A program made the translations under genes and the position numbers. From positions 10,532,501-10,596,500 of the forward strand of contig CANTUQ010000050.1 in the NCBI GenBank assembly GCA_947683425.1: a stretch of 64,000 nt of DNA, in the 5' to 3' direction. The notes below the pieces were generated by a model. The model ran no database searches. It was not told where the DNA came from and saw only the letters and a list, made by a program, of their open reading frames with translations. How positions within the stretch are numbered: the first letter of the stretch is position 1; each line of letters begins with the position of its first letter. Of the stretch, positions 9,893 to 20,523 are shown piece by piece. This DNA comes from Excoecaria cochinchinensis. Taxonomy: Eukaryota; Streptophyta; Magnoliopsida; Malpighiales; Euphorbiaceae.

Positions 9893-11717
9893 CCCACATC
9901 GGCTGGGGATGGCTTGAAAGTGGCCCTTATAAGGCCATGAACCACCTTCCCCCTACATGAGGCCTTTTGGGGCAAAACTCCAGAAACAAAGCCGTGAGAG
10001 CTCCGACCCAAAGCGGACAATATCATACAGAGACCGATACGTCTCCCGATAAAGTCAGAAATGGCTTTATCAATAGTGATAGCAATGCTATCACGAATCC
10101 GACATCGGCTGGGGATGGCTTGAAAGTGGCCCTTATAAGGCCGTGGACCACCTTCCCCCTGCATGACGCTTTTTGGGGCAAAGCCCCAGAAACAAAGCCG
10201 TGGGGCTCCGGTCCAAAGCGGACAATATCATACAAAGCCCGATACGCCTCCCGATAAAGTCAGAAATGGCTTTATCATTTGGTGCTTTCGTTGAGAGCCG
10301 AGGCCAGCGCCCGATCGGCAGCGCCCAAAGCGGCCAGTCCCGACAAGCGGCCAGTCCCGTAAGCGGCCGGCGTCGTAGCCCTCTCTCGGGAGGGGGAATA
10401 GTGATAGCAATGTTATCAAGAATCCCACATCGGCTGGGGATGGCTTGAAAGTGGCCCTTATAAGGCCATGGACCACCTTTCCCCTGCATGAGGCCTTTTG
10501 GGATAAAGTCCCAGAAATAAAGCCGTGAGGGCTCCCGCCCAAAGCGGAAAATATCATACAGAGCCCTGTACGCCTCCCGATAAAGTCAGAAATGGCTTTA
10601 TCATTTCCGAGACCAGAACCCAAAGCGGCCAGTCCCGACAAGCGGCCAGTCCCGTAAGCGGCCAGCGCCGTAGCTCTCTCTCAGGTGGGGGAATAGTGAT
10701 AGCAATGCTATCACGAATCCCACATCGGCTGGGGATGGCTTGAAAGTGGCCCTTATAAGGCCATGGACCACCTTCCCCCTGCATGAGGCCTTTTGGGGCA
10801 AAGCCCCAGAAACAAAGCCGTGAGGACTCCGGCCCAAAGCGGATAATATCATACAGAGCCCGATACGCCTCCCGATGAAGTCAGAAATGGCTTTATCATT
10901 TGGTTCTTTCATTGAGAGCCGAGGCCAGCGGCCAGTCCTGTAAGCAGCCAGCGCTGTTGCCCTCTCTCGGGAGGGGAAATAGTGATAGCAATGCTATGAC
11001 GAATCCCACATCGGCTGGGGATGGCTTGAAAGTGGCCCTTATAAGGCCATGGACCACCTTCCCCCTGCATGAGGCCTTTTGGGGCAAAGCCCCAGAAATA
11101 AAGCCGTGAGGGCTCCGGCCCAAAGCGGACAATATCATACCAAGTCCGATACGCCTCCCGATAAAGTCAGAAATGACTTTATCATTTAGTGATAGCAATG
11201 CTATCACGAATCCCACATCGGCTAGAGATGGCTCTAAAGTGGCCCTTATAAGGCCATGGACCACCTTCCCCCTGCATGAGGCCTTTTCGGGTAAAGCCCC
11301 AGAAACAAAGCCGTGAGAGTTTCGGTTCAAAGCGGACAATATCATACAGAGCCCGATACACCTCCCGATAAAGTCAGAAATGGCTTTATCATTTGGTGCT
11401 TTCGTTGAGAGCCGAGGCCAACGCCCGATCGGCAGCGCCTAAAGCGGCCAGTTCTGACAAGCGGCCAGTCCCGTAAGCGGCCAGCGCCGTAGCCCTCTCT
11501 CGGGAGGGGGAATAGTGATAACAATGCTATCAAGAATCCCACATCGGCTGGGGATGGCTTGAAAGTGGCCCTTATAAGGCCATGGGCCATCTTCCCCCTG
11601 CATGAGGCATTTTGGGGCAAAGCCCCAGAAACAAAGTCATGAGGGCTCCGGCCAAAAGCGGATAATATCATACAGAGCCCGATACGCCTTCCGATAAAGT
11701 CAGAAATTGCTTTATCA
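9893..11717 (+). mobile_element. Tandem TRIM (mini LTR-retrotransposon) array, seven LTR copies
   Basis: LTR-like units of about 202 bp start TGATAGC and end CTTTATCA: 9893-10072 (5' truncated), 10077-10277, 10402-10603, 10697-10898, 10983-11184, 11190-11391 and 11516-11717. Between them are short internal parts of 124, 93, 84 and 124 bp (10278-10401, 10604-10696, 10899-10982, 11392-11515). Two LTR pairs are joined by only 4-5 bp. The complete internal parts begin with a primer-binding site TTTGGTGCTTTCGTTGAGAG and end with a purine tract GGGAGGGGGAATAG. One LTR-internal-LTR unit is 528 bp, the usual TRIM size. No protein is encoded; the many ORFs across the array are repeats of the same non-coding unit. 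The array occupies the place of BIOF exons 7-8. Confidence 0.9.
10422..10463 (+). promoter_or_regulatory. USE plus TATA promoter pair in TRIM LTR (typical copy)
   Basis: The LTR starting at 10402 has ATCCCACATCG (10422-10432) and TTATAA (10458-10463). The first matches the plant U-snRNA upstream sequence element RTCCCACATCG. The spacing, about 33 bp centre to centre, is the longer (Pol II class) spacing known for plant U-snRNA genes. The same pair is in the other LTR copies; the one starting at 10077 has a CCGACATCG variant. Transcription would run to the right. Confidence 0.65.
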
Positions 11718-11728
11718 GCTACAATATT

Positions 11729-11964
11729 TGTTAAAAAGGAAGACATAAATAATTGTCAAACATGAGTGATTTATTGAGTTGGGCAAAAATGTATGGTTGC
11801 CATTTAAAGAAACAATTGTGGTGTTAATTTGTTTTCTAACTCTATAAATAGAGCAAAAACTTGTATTCATCGTGTGTGCAAGTCTATTAAAAAATGAGAG
11901 CAAAGTTTTCTTATTCTTATAATTAGTGTGTTTATTGTATTAAATTGTCCTCTTCCTTCCAACA
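11729..11964. mobile_element. LTR-like sequence, 236 bp
   Basis: Starts TGTTAAAAAGGAAGA and ends TCTTCCTTCCAACA, an inverted-repeat end pair of the TG...CA type. It contains a TATAAATAG box and looks like a short copia-type or solo LTR. It lies between the TRIM array and the point (about 11964) where BIOF homology resumes. No clear target-site duplication flanks it, so the identification is tentative. Confidence 0.45.
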
Positions 11965-12587
11965 CAAAAAACCATGCTTTTTGAAGAAAATTTTGGGGAT
12001 AATCTACAATTATGTCTTAAACAATGTATGCAAAATAAAACTGAATATGAGTAGGTGAAAACCATATCAAAAGTAATAGAGGTTTTAACACAGCACAGGA
12101 TATTATACCTTCAGCCACATAATAATGGTTGCGTTTTCAGTCAATAACTGGACTAAAGATAGGAATACTGTATCAAACTCAAGCACTCAAAATAAAATGA
12201 CAAACCTATCGGTCACGACAACTTTCTTCTTCAACGTACAATTAGATCTGTCCAAAAATAAAAATAACACAGCTTGGATGAACAATGGGGATTGGAAATG
12301 CCATATAAAAGTTGTCAAAAAGGGTTTAAGATGAAATTTAGGACCTACAATAATGAACTAAGGTGGGACATGTCACAGTGTTTATACACATAAACCTCTA
12401 CATTCTGTTGTCTTTCAGCAAGACGAATACCATCAATTATTGAAGCGTGATTCAGTGCATCTGAAAATATGGCAACTTTATCCTTCTTCATGGATTTTTC
12501 AGCTGAAGCCAAGAGAGAAGTGATATTTCCAAGGGCTACCATCACTGCCATATTAGCAGCAAACCCTGTAGGACAAAGAAGACAATC
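11964..12587 (-). pseudogene. BIOF pseudogene 1, exons 4 and 5 and a remnant of exon 6
   Basis: Exon 4 (12349-12587) encodes the block ending in VYKHCDMSHLSSLL and is identical in translation to the intact copy over the readable part. Exon 5 is 12206-12247. Of exon 6 only about 16 bp (around 11965-11981) remain, followed by an internal deletion equal to intact positions about 61689-61790. Exons 7 and 8, which carry the PLP-binding Lys, are absent from this locus. Confidence 0.85.
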
Positions 12588-13628
12588 CTAGAGCGTAAAT
12601 TAGGATTAGATATGCATCAGTTTGCGGTGAATATCTTATGTAGCCAAAAGAATGGGATAAAGAATTAAGCCCCAAAGCAAACACAAATTTGACCCATTTA
12701 GAATTTTTGATTTGCCACTTTATACATTTTTATCCTTGATATGGACAAATAAAATTACATGTAAATCTGATAAGTGCATGGTATAAGTTGCATTATTAAT
12801 TTTGTTTTCTTCCGAAGTTTTACAAATTAGAAAATATATCATAAATTCAAGTCATGTGCACCACATACAGAATTTCAACCCTCATCACCCCAAAGTTTAA
12901 ACTAACCACATTGTTAAGTTTCTTCTCTTTTATGTCAGTTTATGACTTTTTTCAGTCGAGAGAAGGATCTAGTTATTGGCTTGTGAACAACAATTGAATT
13001 GTTACCTCCAATTTGTAGGACTTAGTTCACTTTTAGTTATTAAAAGAAAACCGAATAATATAAAAAATAAAAAAGAGCACCATGTTGTGCCCTATTGCTT
13101 CAATATAATATGCTATGTGTAATGAAATGGTCCTATCATTACATAGCAGCAATATTAATTGCTAAACAACATCATAACGCAAGTTATAAATCTTAAATGG
13201 CCCATAACTAAGACCACTATGAATGCCATAAACTACCCATAAATGCCATATTGGTAACAGGCATGTCCCTTCAGTAACAAACATGTCCCTTCAGTAACAC
13301 ATATGTCTCTTCAATTAATTGTTGCAACGTTTTGATGGAAAGAGATACATAAAAGTTCATTAACTTGGCAAATGCTCCCTAAACCTGTGATTTCAATTTA
13401 GAAAATACACCATCATACTGAAATCACTTGTATGTAGAAGCACCAAAAGCCAGATTTCCTTACAGTTTTTTACTAAAATTCTTCGAGACAACAATGGCAA
13501 TAGCAGGAGGTAACTCGGTCCTTATTTTTCCACATTTGATTTGTATGCTATAGTTGCATAAGCATATTTGGATCATTTTATGTCTTATACATATAGCTTA
13601 AGGCAGACCAAACCATCTAAGCACATAC

Positions 13629-13736
13629 CTCTTTCATCTTCAAGTTTGCCAAGGAAGACTCAAGTAACCTATGGTAATTAGTGTAGCCACATATTAAGGC
13701 AGAACCTCTTGGTCCCATTCCATGTTCTTGGGCTGC
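13629..13736 (-). pseudogene. BIOF pseudogene 1, exon 3
   Basis: 108 bp exon with intact splice borders encoding the HGMGPRGSALICGYTNYHRL region, matching 63444-63551. Intron 3 (12588-13628) is well conserved with the intact copy (62398-63443) and contains nothing else. Exon 3 is separated from exon 2 by the 23.6 kb retrotransposon that starts at 13832. Confidence 0.9.
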
Positions 13737-13831
13737 CTGATTTAGCACAAAGTTCAAAAGTTCTTAAAAACGTTGAGTAAAAACGCTATTTAATCCTGAA
13801 GACAAGCATATATGAAAATGGGGATAATAAG

Positions 13832-14298
13832 TGATAAATCCAAAAATGTCTTTATCTGTAGGAGAGAGGGCGATCCGATCGGATGAGAAAATCCTGCAAT
13901 AAGAAGAGCCCGGTCGGACCAGGCGTGAGCACTCCGAAACTTAAGTTAGTAGCTTAGAGAGAGAATGTGCTTTAGAGAGATAATGTTGTGAATTCAATAC
14001 CTGGAGCCATCGTTGGCTGGACTATTTATATGAGACAGTTGAGGGGCATTTGAGTGCCTGGATTGTGATTACTGGCTGTCAGAGTAGGTATTCGGCGACA
14101 TGACAAGGAGCAGGTAGTAGGCATGGGCGCTGCCTTGTGTCAGGCGGCTGATGGGACTGGCGGTCACATCAGCCGATCGGGCATGTGCGCTGCCTAGGAG
14201 CTCGTGTCTGATACCTTTGGCTGATAGGCTTTGGGCCTTGCCAGTTGAGTGGGCCGGCTGGATGGGCCTTAGAGCAAGTGATATTTGCTGGGTTATCA
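13832..14298 (-). repeat. Tat 3' LTR (left)
   Basis: 467 bp, TGATAAATCC to GGGTTATCA on the + strand. It is about 98% identical to the right LTR and has TTTATA sequence around 14031. Confidence 0.92.
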
Positions 14299-14311
14299 CT
14301 TGTCCCCCCTC
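14299..14311 (-). other. Tat polypurine tract
   Basis: On the minus strand the bases just before the 3' LTR are GAGGGGGGACAAG, the expected plus-strand primer for reverse transcription. Confidence 0.8.
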
Positions 14312-14836
14312 AACAGGTCCGATCGGGCATTGATTTTCCTTTGTAGGTCCGTTCGGATGGGATCAGCTCTAGAAATTCCCGATCCGAAGACGAGTACTAG
14401 CGCGCTTTTTGAATTTTGGAGGCGCCTTTTCTGAAGAGACGCGCCTGCTTGGACAGCTGTTTTCATTTAATGTTGTGCACGTACCGAGGGCGACGCTTCG
14501 TTCTTCGCAGAGGCATAATGTCTTTCGACACGTGGCGCTCGTTGAATGGTGCGTAGTTTGGCGTATTTGAGAAGCTTCAGTCTATAAATAGGGAACTTTG
14601 TAAAGCATTTCCTCTCTACTTTCGAAATCCCTAGCGAAGCTCTGTCAAAATCTCCTTTCGATTCCCAGATCTTTGCAACTAGCCTTTGTTTCTTCTTCGA
14701 ATTTCTTAAGTCTTTTTCACCAAGTAAGTAACTTCTTTTCCCCTTTGCTTGCAATTTCGTCTTTTGCTTTCTTTCCATACCCATTTCATTTAGAAATTAG
14801 AGAGTTGCACCTTTCCTTCATTCTTTTTTGTTGAAG

Positions 14837-17124
14837 ATGGCCTCCAGTAGTGCTGAAGCATTAGACACAAGCTTTTTGGAGTGGTATGAGAACAAACCAG
14901 CTGCTGAATTGCATTCTCGACTAACCGCTGGGGAGGTGGCCGAAATTCCCTCTAAGTACGGCCTTCCTGATGAGATATCGGTGTTGGCCTGCCCAGACTT
15001 AATGGCGGTGACGGAAGGGCCCTTTGGCCAAGATGGCAGGGAATGATTCGTTTGCCACCTCTGGAGCCTAGATGCAGGCTTGAGGTTCCCGTTGAGCGCC
15101 TTCGAAATGGCGATACTGAGGGGGTATGGTCTCGCCCCTAACCAATTACATCCGAACGGCTGGAGATCGGTGGCGTGCTTCAAAATCCTTTGCAAAATAG
15201 AGGTGGTAGCACCGACCCTGGAGCTTTTCACTCACTTCTTCTACATCTCGGGTCGGAGCGACGGAACGGAGTATTTCTTTACAAGCCGCCCAAAGAGGAA
15301 ATTGATGTTCGTCCCCACCTCTATGAAATGGTACAAAGAACGGTATTTCTTGGTGGGGAGGAAAGGTGGATTTGGGGTGCGCCTCACCCGATCGGCTAGG
15401 GTTGGGATTCTGAAGGACCTAGCCGCCGGTCAGCCTATGTACGAGGGGGACATAAAAAAGTTAATGGACGCCGTTAGCAGGCATGGAGAGCCTTATCAGT
15501 CCAGTTTCCTCCTGACCACCTTGTTTGGCTCTCCGGGCTCCAAAGATGCTGTTAACGTAGAACGTGAGCATTAGGATCGGGAAGAAAATACTGTCGTTAT
15601 GCATCATCATGCATTGCACTTTATTTATGCTTTCTGAAAGGAATTTATGTATGAAAAACTTATCTCATTTATTTTCTGTTGTGCAGTTGAGATGGCTGGC
15701 AGGAGCGATGCGTCTAAGCAGCTTGGCGAGAAAATCAAATAGAAGCGTGAAGCCGAGCGGAGGGCCCAAGAGCAGAGGAAAAGGAGGAGGTTAGTGCCCT
15801 CGTCGGAGCTGCAATCCTCTCGGGCAGCTGCTGGTGCTTCTTCTGCTGCTGTGATAGACGCATTCCCAATCTCTTATGCCCCTCCAGCCCCTACCGTGAC
15901 CGCCGCCAAACCTGTGGCGCCTGGGCCGCAAAGTGGAGCTGCTCAACACCACTTGAAGAACACCCGGGGTCCAAGGTTTCAGGATGAATCGGATGATGAC
16001 ACCGCACCCATCGCTAATACTATCCGAGAGGCGGAGGAGGCTGCCAAGAGGAGGCCTGAGGAGGCTGCCCAGAAGAAAGCCGAGGAAGCGGCCAGGAGGA
16101 GGGCTGCTGAGCTGATAGCCGAGTCGGACGCTCGGGTTGTCGCCAGAGGCAAAGCCGTTCAACATGGCGAGTCTCCACGACGCTCTTCCGATCGGAGGCC
16201 GGTTTCTATGAAGGACATTTTGAGAGAGAACTTTGGCGATGATTGGTCGATGGGCCAGGTGGCTAATTTCATCTGCCGGGATCTTCTCCGGGATGAAGAT
16301 CATAGGGAAGCCGGCGACGCTAGTCAGCTTAGCAGAGAAAACCATGCCATCAATCAGCAGTTGATGGACGTAAGGATTTGCCGTTTTGTTTCTGGTGCTC
16401 GTCTACACCTCTGTGTCTGACCTAGTTACTCTTGGTTTTGTGTAGGCCGCCAGGAGGACACAACGGCTACATCTGATGGCCTGCATGTGGAAAGGGAGGG
16501 CCGAGTCAGGCGCCTTGGCCAAGGCGGAGGCGAACACTCGTTGTGAGGCTGCCAAGAAAGAAGCCTCCGTCCTACGAGCTGAGGTGGCCAAGCTAGAGGA
16601 GCGGTACGCTGCCTCTCAGTCGGAGACAGTGGCCTTGAGGAAGGAGGCCCACCAGAGTGCTCAGGATCTGAAGGTTCGGCAGAGCGAGGCCGACAAGCTG
16701 AAGGGCAAAGTTGCCCGAATTTCTGCTGAGAGTGCGCAGCTGAGGCGGTTCGAGGCGGATGCAACCCGACTGGATGCCGAGTGCAGAGAGTTGGCTGCCG
16801 AGAACGCCAAGTTGAAGGCGGAAGGCGAGCAACTTCGGAGGGAAATGGAGTCTTTGAGGACGTCTGAGGAGGAGAAGGAGGCCTCCTTTACCAAGATTCT
16901 TGAAGTGGAGCTCGCCAATCAGAAGGAGCGCCTCGTTGATGAGTTAGCGGACACCCAGGTGGAGCTGTTGTCTCGGCTAATTCATGAAGCTGGGAAGCGC
17001 TTTCCTGGGGTGGATCTGACTTGGATGGACGATCCGGCATCACTGCCTGCTCCTCCAAACGACGATGGCGATGAGGGCGCTCCCGAGGGCGAAGCAGCCG
17101 AGAGAGCTTCTGGAGAAGGTCCTT
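14837..17124 (+). pseudogene. Antisense gene of the Tat element (putative gypsy-type transposon domain), spliced
   Basis: It is read on the + strand, against gag-pol. A start ATG lies at 14837. Exon 1 (14837-15563) encodes a domain like the Pfam 'putative gypsy type transposon' family found in Tat-group extra ORFs (motifs IPSKYGLP, GLRFPLSAFE, NGWRS). An intron with GTGAGC...GTGCAG borders (15564-15686) follows, then exon 2 (15687-16369), rich in Ala/Glu/Lys. A second intron (16370-16445, GTAAGG...TGTAG) and exon 3 (16446-17124), a long heptad-rich coiled coil, complete this part. All joins keep frame. In-frame stops at TGA 15044-15046 and TAG 15740-15742 disable it. The Athila element interrupts exon 3 at 17125 and the acidic tail resumes at about 30493. 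A 5' region with TATAAATAG at 14583 may be its promoter. Function unknown. Confidence 0.75.
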
Positions 17125-18712
17125 TGACGCGACCTCAGCAAGTGTACTGAATCGGCAAGTAATATAGTGATGTATAATTAAGACCACAAGTTATCGAACC
17201 CAAGGGACTGTGTTGCGTAAATTTTAACAATTAAATGTATGCTAAAGAATTCCCAATTGTTTGATGTGATGAATTATTTAAGAAATAAATTCAGAAATAT
17301 AATTGATGAAATCACTAATTCAAGAATATTAAAAGAATCAATACTACTACAGATTTTATGAAATAACTTAAAAGATCTTGTCAAGGAATACTCATCCTCC
17401 CCAATAACACCATGTAAATGCTCCAACTTATCAATCACATATGCAAATCAGTGAACAACCTAGCCTATACCATAGCCTGCCTTTCGGATCAAGCTTTTCT
17501 AACACATGCACCTACCACCCTGGATTCAGCACATATTTTAGCATCGAAACAGGTCTTAAGTCCTAAGCTTAGATGATCCTACCATCCCGGATTAAGATAT
17601 CAAAGCTCAATTATCTTCTACAATTCTGAACCTATTAAAATAGAGATCCACAGATTTAACTACCTTCCCGGATTAATCAAACCAGTGAAAATCAATAGAA
17701 ATAGAACAGATTATATATAAGCTAATGAAATGAATACAATCAAAGATTATCACAGCAGATCAATCTTAAACTTTGCATTAAATTCAATAACTAAAACAGA
17801 TAAATTTGGAGAAGATAAAACTGAAGCATATGCATAAATCAATCCACACAAAGCATTCACATGATTATTGGGGATTCAAAGCATCCCTTAACAAGAAAAG
17901 GGACTACTCACTCATAATTGAAATAAGAACTGAATTAAATAGAGAGAAGTTGATATTACCCATTTGAGATCTGAAAATGAAATTCTTACAATAATAAAAT
18001 TGACGTTCTTCCCGTTCGATCTATTCTCAAAACTTCAAAAATAAATAATAATCTCTCTGATTATTTTTCTCAGAATTAAAATAACAACAGCTTAAATTAA
18101 ATTCTAAAACTATATGAAAAATCTAAATCTTAAGTTGCAGAAATAAATCTTCCTTTTTCGTTCCAGAAAAATCCCATCGACCCCCTTTCTGTCTAACTTC
18201 AGTCCCTAAATAACCGTTCAAAGTCAAAAGGTGGCCTTCAAAGTCTTTGATTTTGTGCAGATTTGGTTCACAAATAGGTTACACGGCGGTATGAGAGTCT
18301 CTCACCGCCGTGTAACTTGCCTCTGGTCAACAATCTTGACATTTTGCTCCCCTTGTCCAGTGCCGCAAATGTTGGGATTTTTACGTCTCACACGGCGGTA
18401 TGAGACTTCCGTACCGCCGTGTAAGTCCATACGTAAGCGATGATTCTCGTGGTACACGGCGATATGGATGTTCCTTACCGCCGTGTAATGCCCTTCTGCT
18501 GCCCTCTGTTATTTTCGTTTCACACGGCGGTGAGGAAGAACCTTACCGCCGTGTAAACTACCTAAAAATGCCAAAAATAACATAAAATCTCACTTTAGTA
18601 AATCAGACAATATCTAATAAAATTTTAACAAGAATATACTGAAACAGGAACTTTTAAACTCAAAAGTAAACTGGAAATTCATATAAAAACAACATATATT
18701 TTGAACTTATCA
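17125..18712 (-). repeat. Athila 3' LTR (left)
   Basis: 1588 bp from TGACGCGACC to CTTATCA on the + strand. It contains four long hairpins (18279-18554) and is preceded in transcription by a purine-rich tract (AAGTGTGGGG on the minus strand). Confidence 0.9.
18279..18554. repeat. Four ACACGGCGGT...ACCGCCGTGT hairpins in Athila 3' LTR
   Basis: Hairpins at 18279-18315, 18390-18422, 18453-18487 and 18522-18554. Outer arms are ACACGGCGGT and ACCGCCGTGT (one arm has GGCGAT in the third copy). Inner sequences differ but stay largely self-complementary. Short ORFs across them are an effect of the repeated arms. Confidence 0.9.
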
Positions 18713-19396
18713 AAATACCCCACACTTAGCTTTTGCTCGCCCTCGAGTAAAATACCTCTTCAATTCCAACTTTCTCAATTTTCAAGCAAGTAAACGGAAA
18801 TTTAAAACACCAAGAAAACACTTAGTAAATTCCACTTGAGAGCTAATCTTACTTAAACAAAACTCAAAAGAAGAAAATACAATTAAATTTCCAGTGTGTG
18901 TGTGCAGAGGCCAAAACCAAAGTTTTAATAATTTTCAAAATTAAAATTCCAGCACCAATCAATCAATGACCAAATAAGTTAGTGCACAAATGCACATCTG
19001 GTTTCTCCATTGAAACACTAGAAACACCATAGGCCTCTCCTTTAGTATCGGAACCCGAAGGTCATCTCCACTGAACAAATCAAGACATAAACATGATCAT
19101 TAGGTCTTAAATAGGTTGTAATGCAAGGTTCGACCGGTGATGGCTAACAAGGAAAGTTTAGGAAATCAACAAAGATTCAGCCACTCTACCGACTATTACC
19201 GCTATCAATAAAATTTTTCCATAACCTACTTCCAAATTAACCTCGGCTGCCAGGATTTAGCTATGCTCATAATGAAAAAAAAAATTTGAATCACAAGAAA
19301 ATGAGAGGATGAAATTTCCTTCAACCCAACCATCCAAGAATATGAGCATATTATTTTTCAATATAAGGTACCCCACACTTGAATTTTTCTATAGAC

Positions 19397-19397
<1 letters not shown>

Positions 19398-19427
<30 letters not shown>
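19398..19427. repeat. (TTA)n microsatellite
   Basis: A run of about nine TTA units in the Athila spacer, next to a second 'taccccacactt' purine-tract-like block (18714-18726 has the first). Confidence 0.8.
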
Positions 19428-20225
19428 TTTTTAGAGATAAATAAAGAGATACAGTAAACCAGCTCCATGATATACTCGTAACTTCTATTCTTGTAACCTA
19501 TTTTTACTCCAAAAAGAAAAGAATTTAACACCATACTAAGCAATATCCCAGAATTCCATAATTCTTCTTACACTTACTAATTATTTAACCATCAACACCT
19601 TTATTTTTCAACTTCCAATGTTCTCCCAACCCAATCCTAGAGTGGCCAATTCTTAGAAGGGATAGGTAAAAGCATTTAAGTTAAATGGTATATTAAGAGT
19701 GTAACAAGAAAAATTGTATAGTACGCTTTTAGCATACCAAATTAGCTCAACGGGGTTATCAATGGAAAATTACTTCAATAGGTAGGAAAGTTTATTTAAG
19801 ATAGCTTAAATAAAAAATAATGCCTAAATCATGTCAAAATTCATACCTTAATTGCTATATCGTTTTGAAGGGCAATGAGGAAGGTTCTAGTGCTCTAAAA
19901 ACTTTATGATCAAGAGATTTCATGACTGATTTTTCTTGTCTTGTAAAAACTGGCCTAAGTGCAAAATATTGGAACTTTAATTGTATGCTCTAGTTTGAAC
20001 AATGTTAAGAATAAAAATTCTTAAGCAGAAACTTACTCTCTTGCTAACTAAATGCTCTAAATAACCTTTTCAAAATTGAAAATTAAGCTGGAATAATCAA
20101 ATTAAAAGTTGGCTAAACTAATCATGAGGAAAATTAATAAGTTCAAATCAACCACAACACAACTCAAATAAACTACAGCCAGAAACACATAACATAAAAC
20201 AAGAAACACAAATTATGAAACAAAA

Positions 20226-20333
20226 TGCACAAGCGTAAATAGATCACAACTTATATCTAAAATGCTGAAAATTAAATTATGCACAAGCGTAAATAGATCA
20301 CAACTTATATCTAAAATGCTGAAAATTAAATTA
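20226..20333. repeat. 54-bp tandem duplication in Athila spacer
   Basis: A unit starting TGCACAAGCGTAAATAG is repeated head to tail with no visible change, so it is recent. The stretch 18713-20523 between the env-like ORF and the 3' LTR is otherwise non-coding. Confidence 0.85.
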
Positions 20334-20523
20334 AAGTAAAATTTAGACTAAAGTACTGCAGGGTTGGTTAGACAATATTCAAGTTATACCAATTAATTCA
20401 CTTACCCCACACTTAAAAACTTGCTGTCCCAAGCAAGTAAACAAAACAAAAAGAAATAAAAAGTAAGAAGTCATGAGTGAACAGAAGAGATAATCAGAAA
20501 AAACTCCCAGAAATATATGTCAC

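Noticed and set aside
9893..11717. Regular repeats with similar spacers look at first like a CRISPR array
   Set aside because: Units are about 200 bp, spacers are related to each other, and the context is a plant chromosome.
9847..11746. Many overlapping ORFs with a repeated GFVSGALPQKASCRGKVVHG-like peptide suggest a repeat protein
   Set aside because: They are translations of the TRIM LTR in various frames and strands; the DNA has LTR, primer site and purine tract features and no single long frame.
16426..17187. Minus-strand ORFs across the Tat antisense gene
   Set aside because: They are shadows of the GC-rich coiled-coil exon; codon pattern and splice sites support the + strand.
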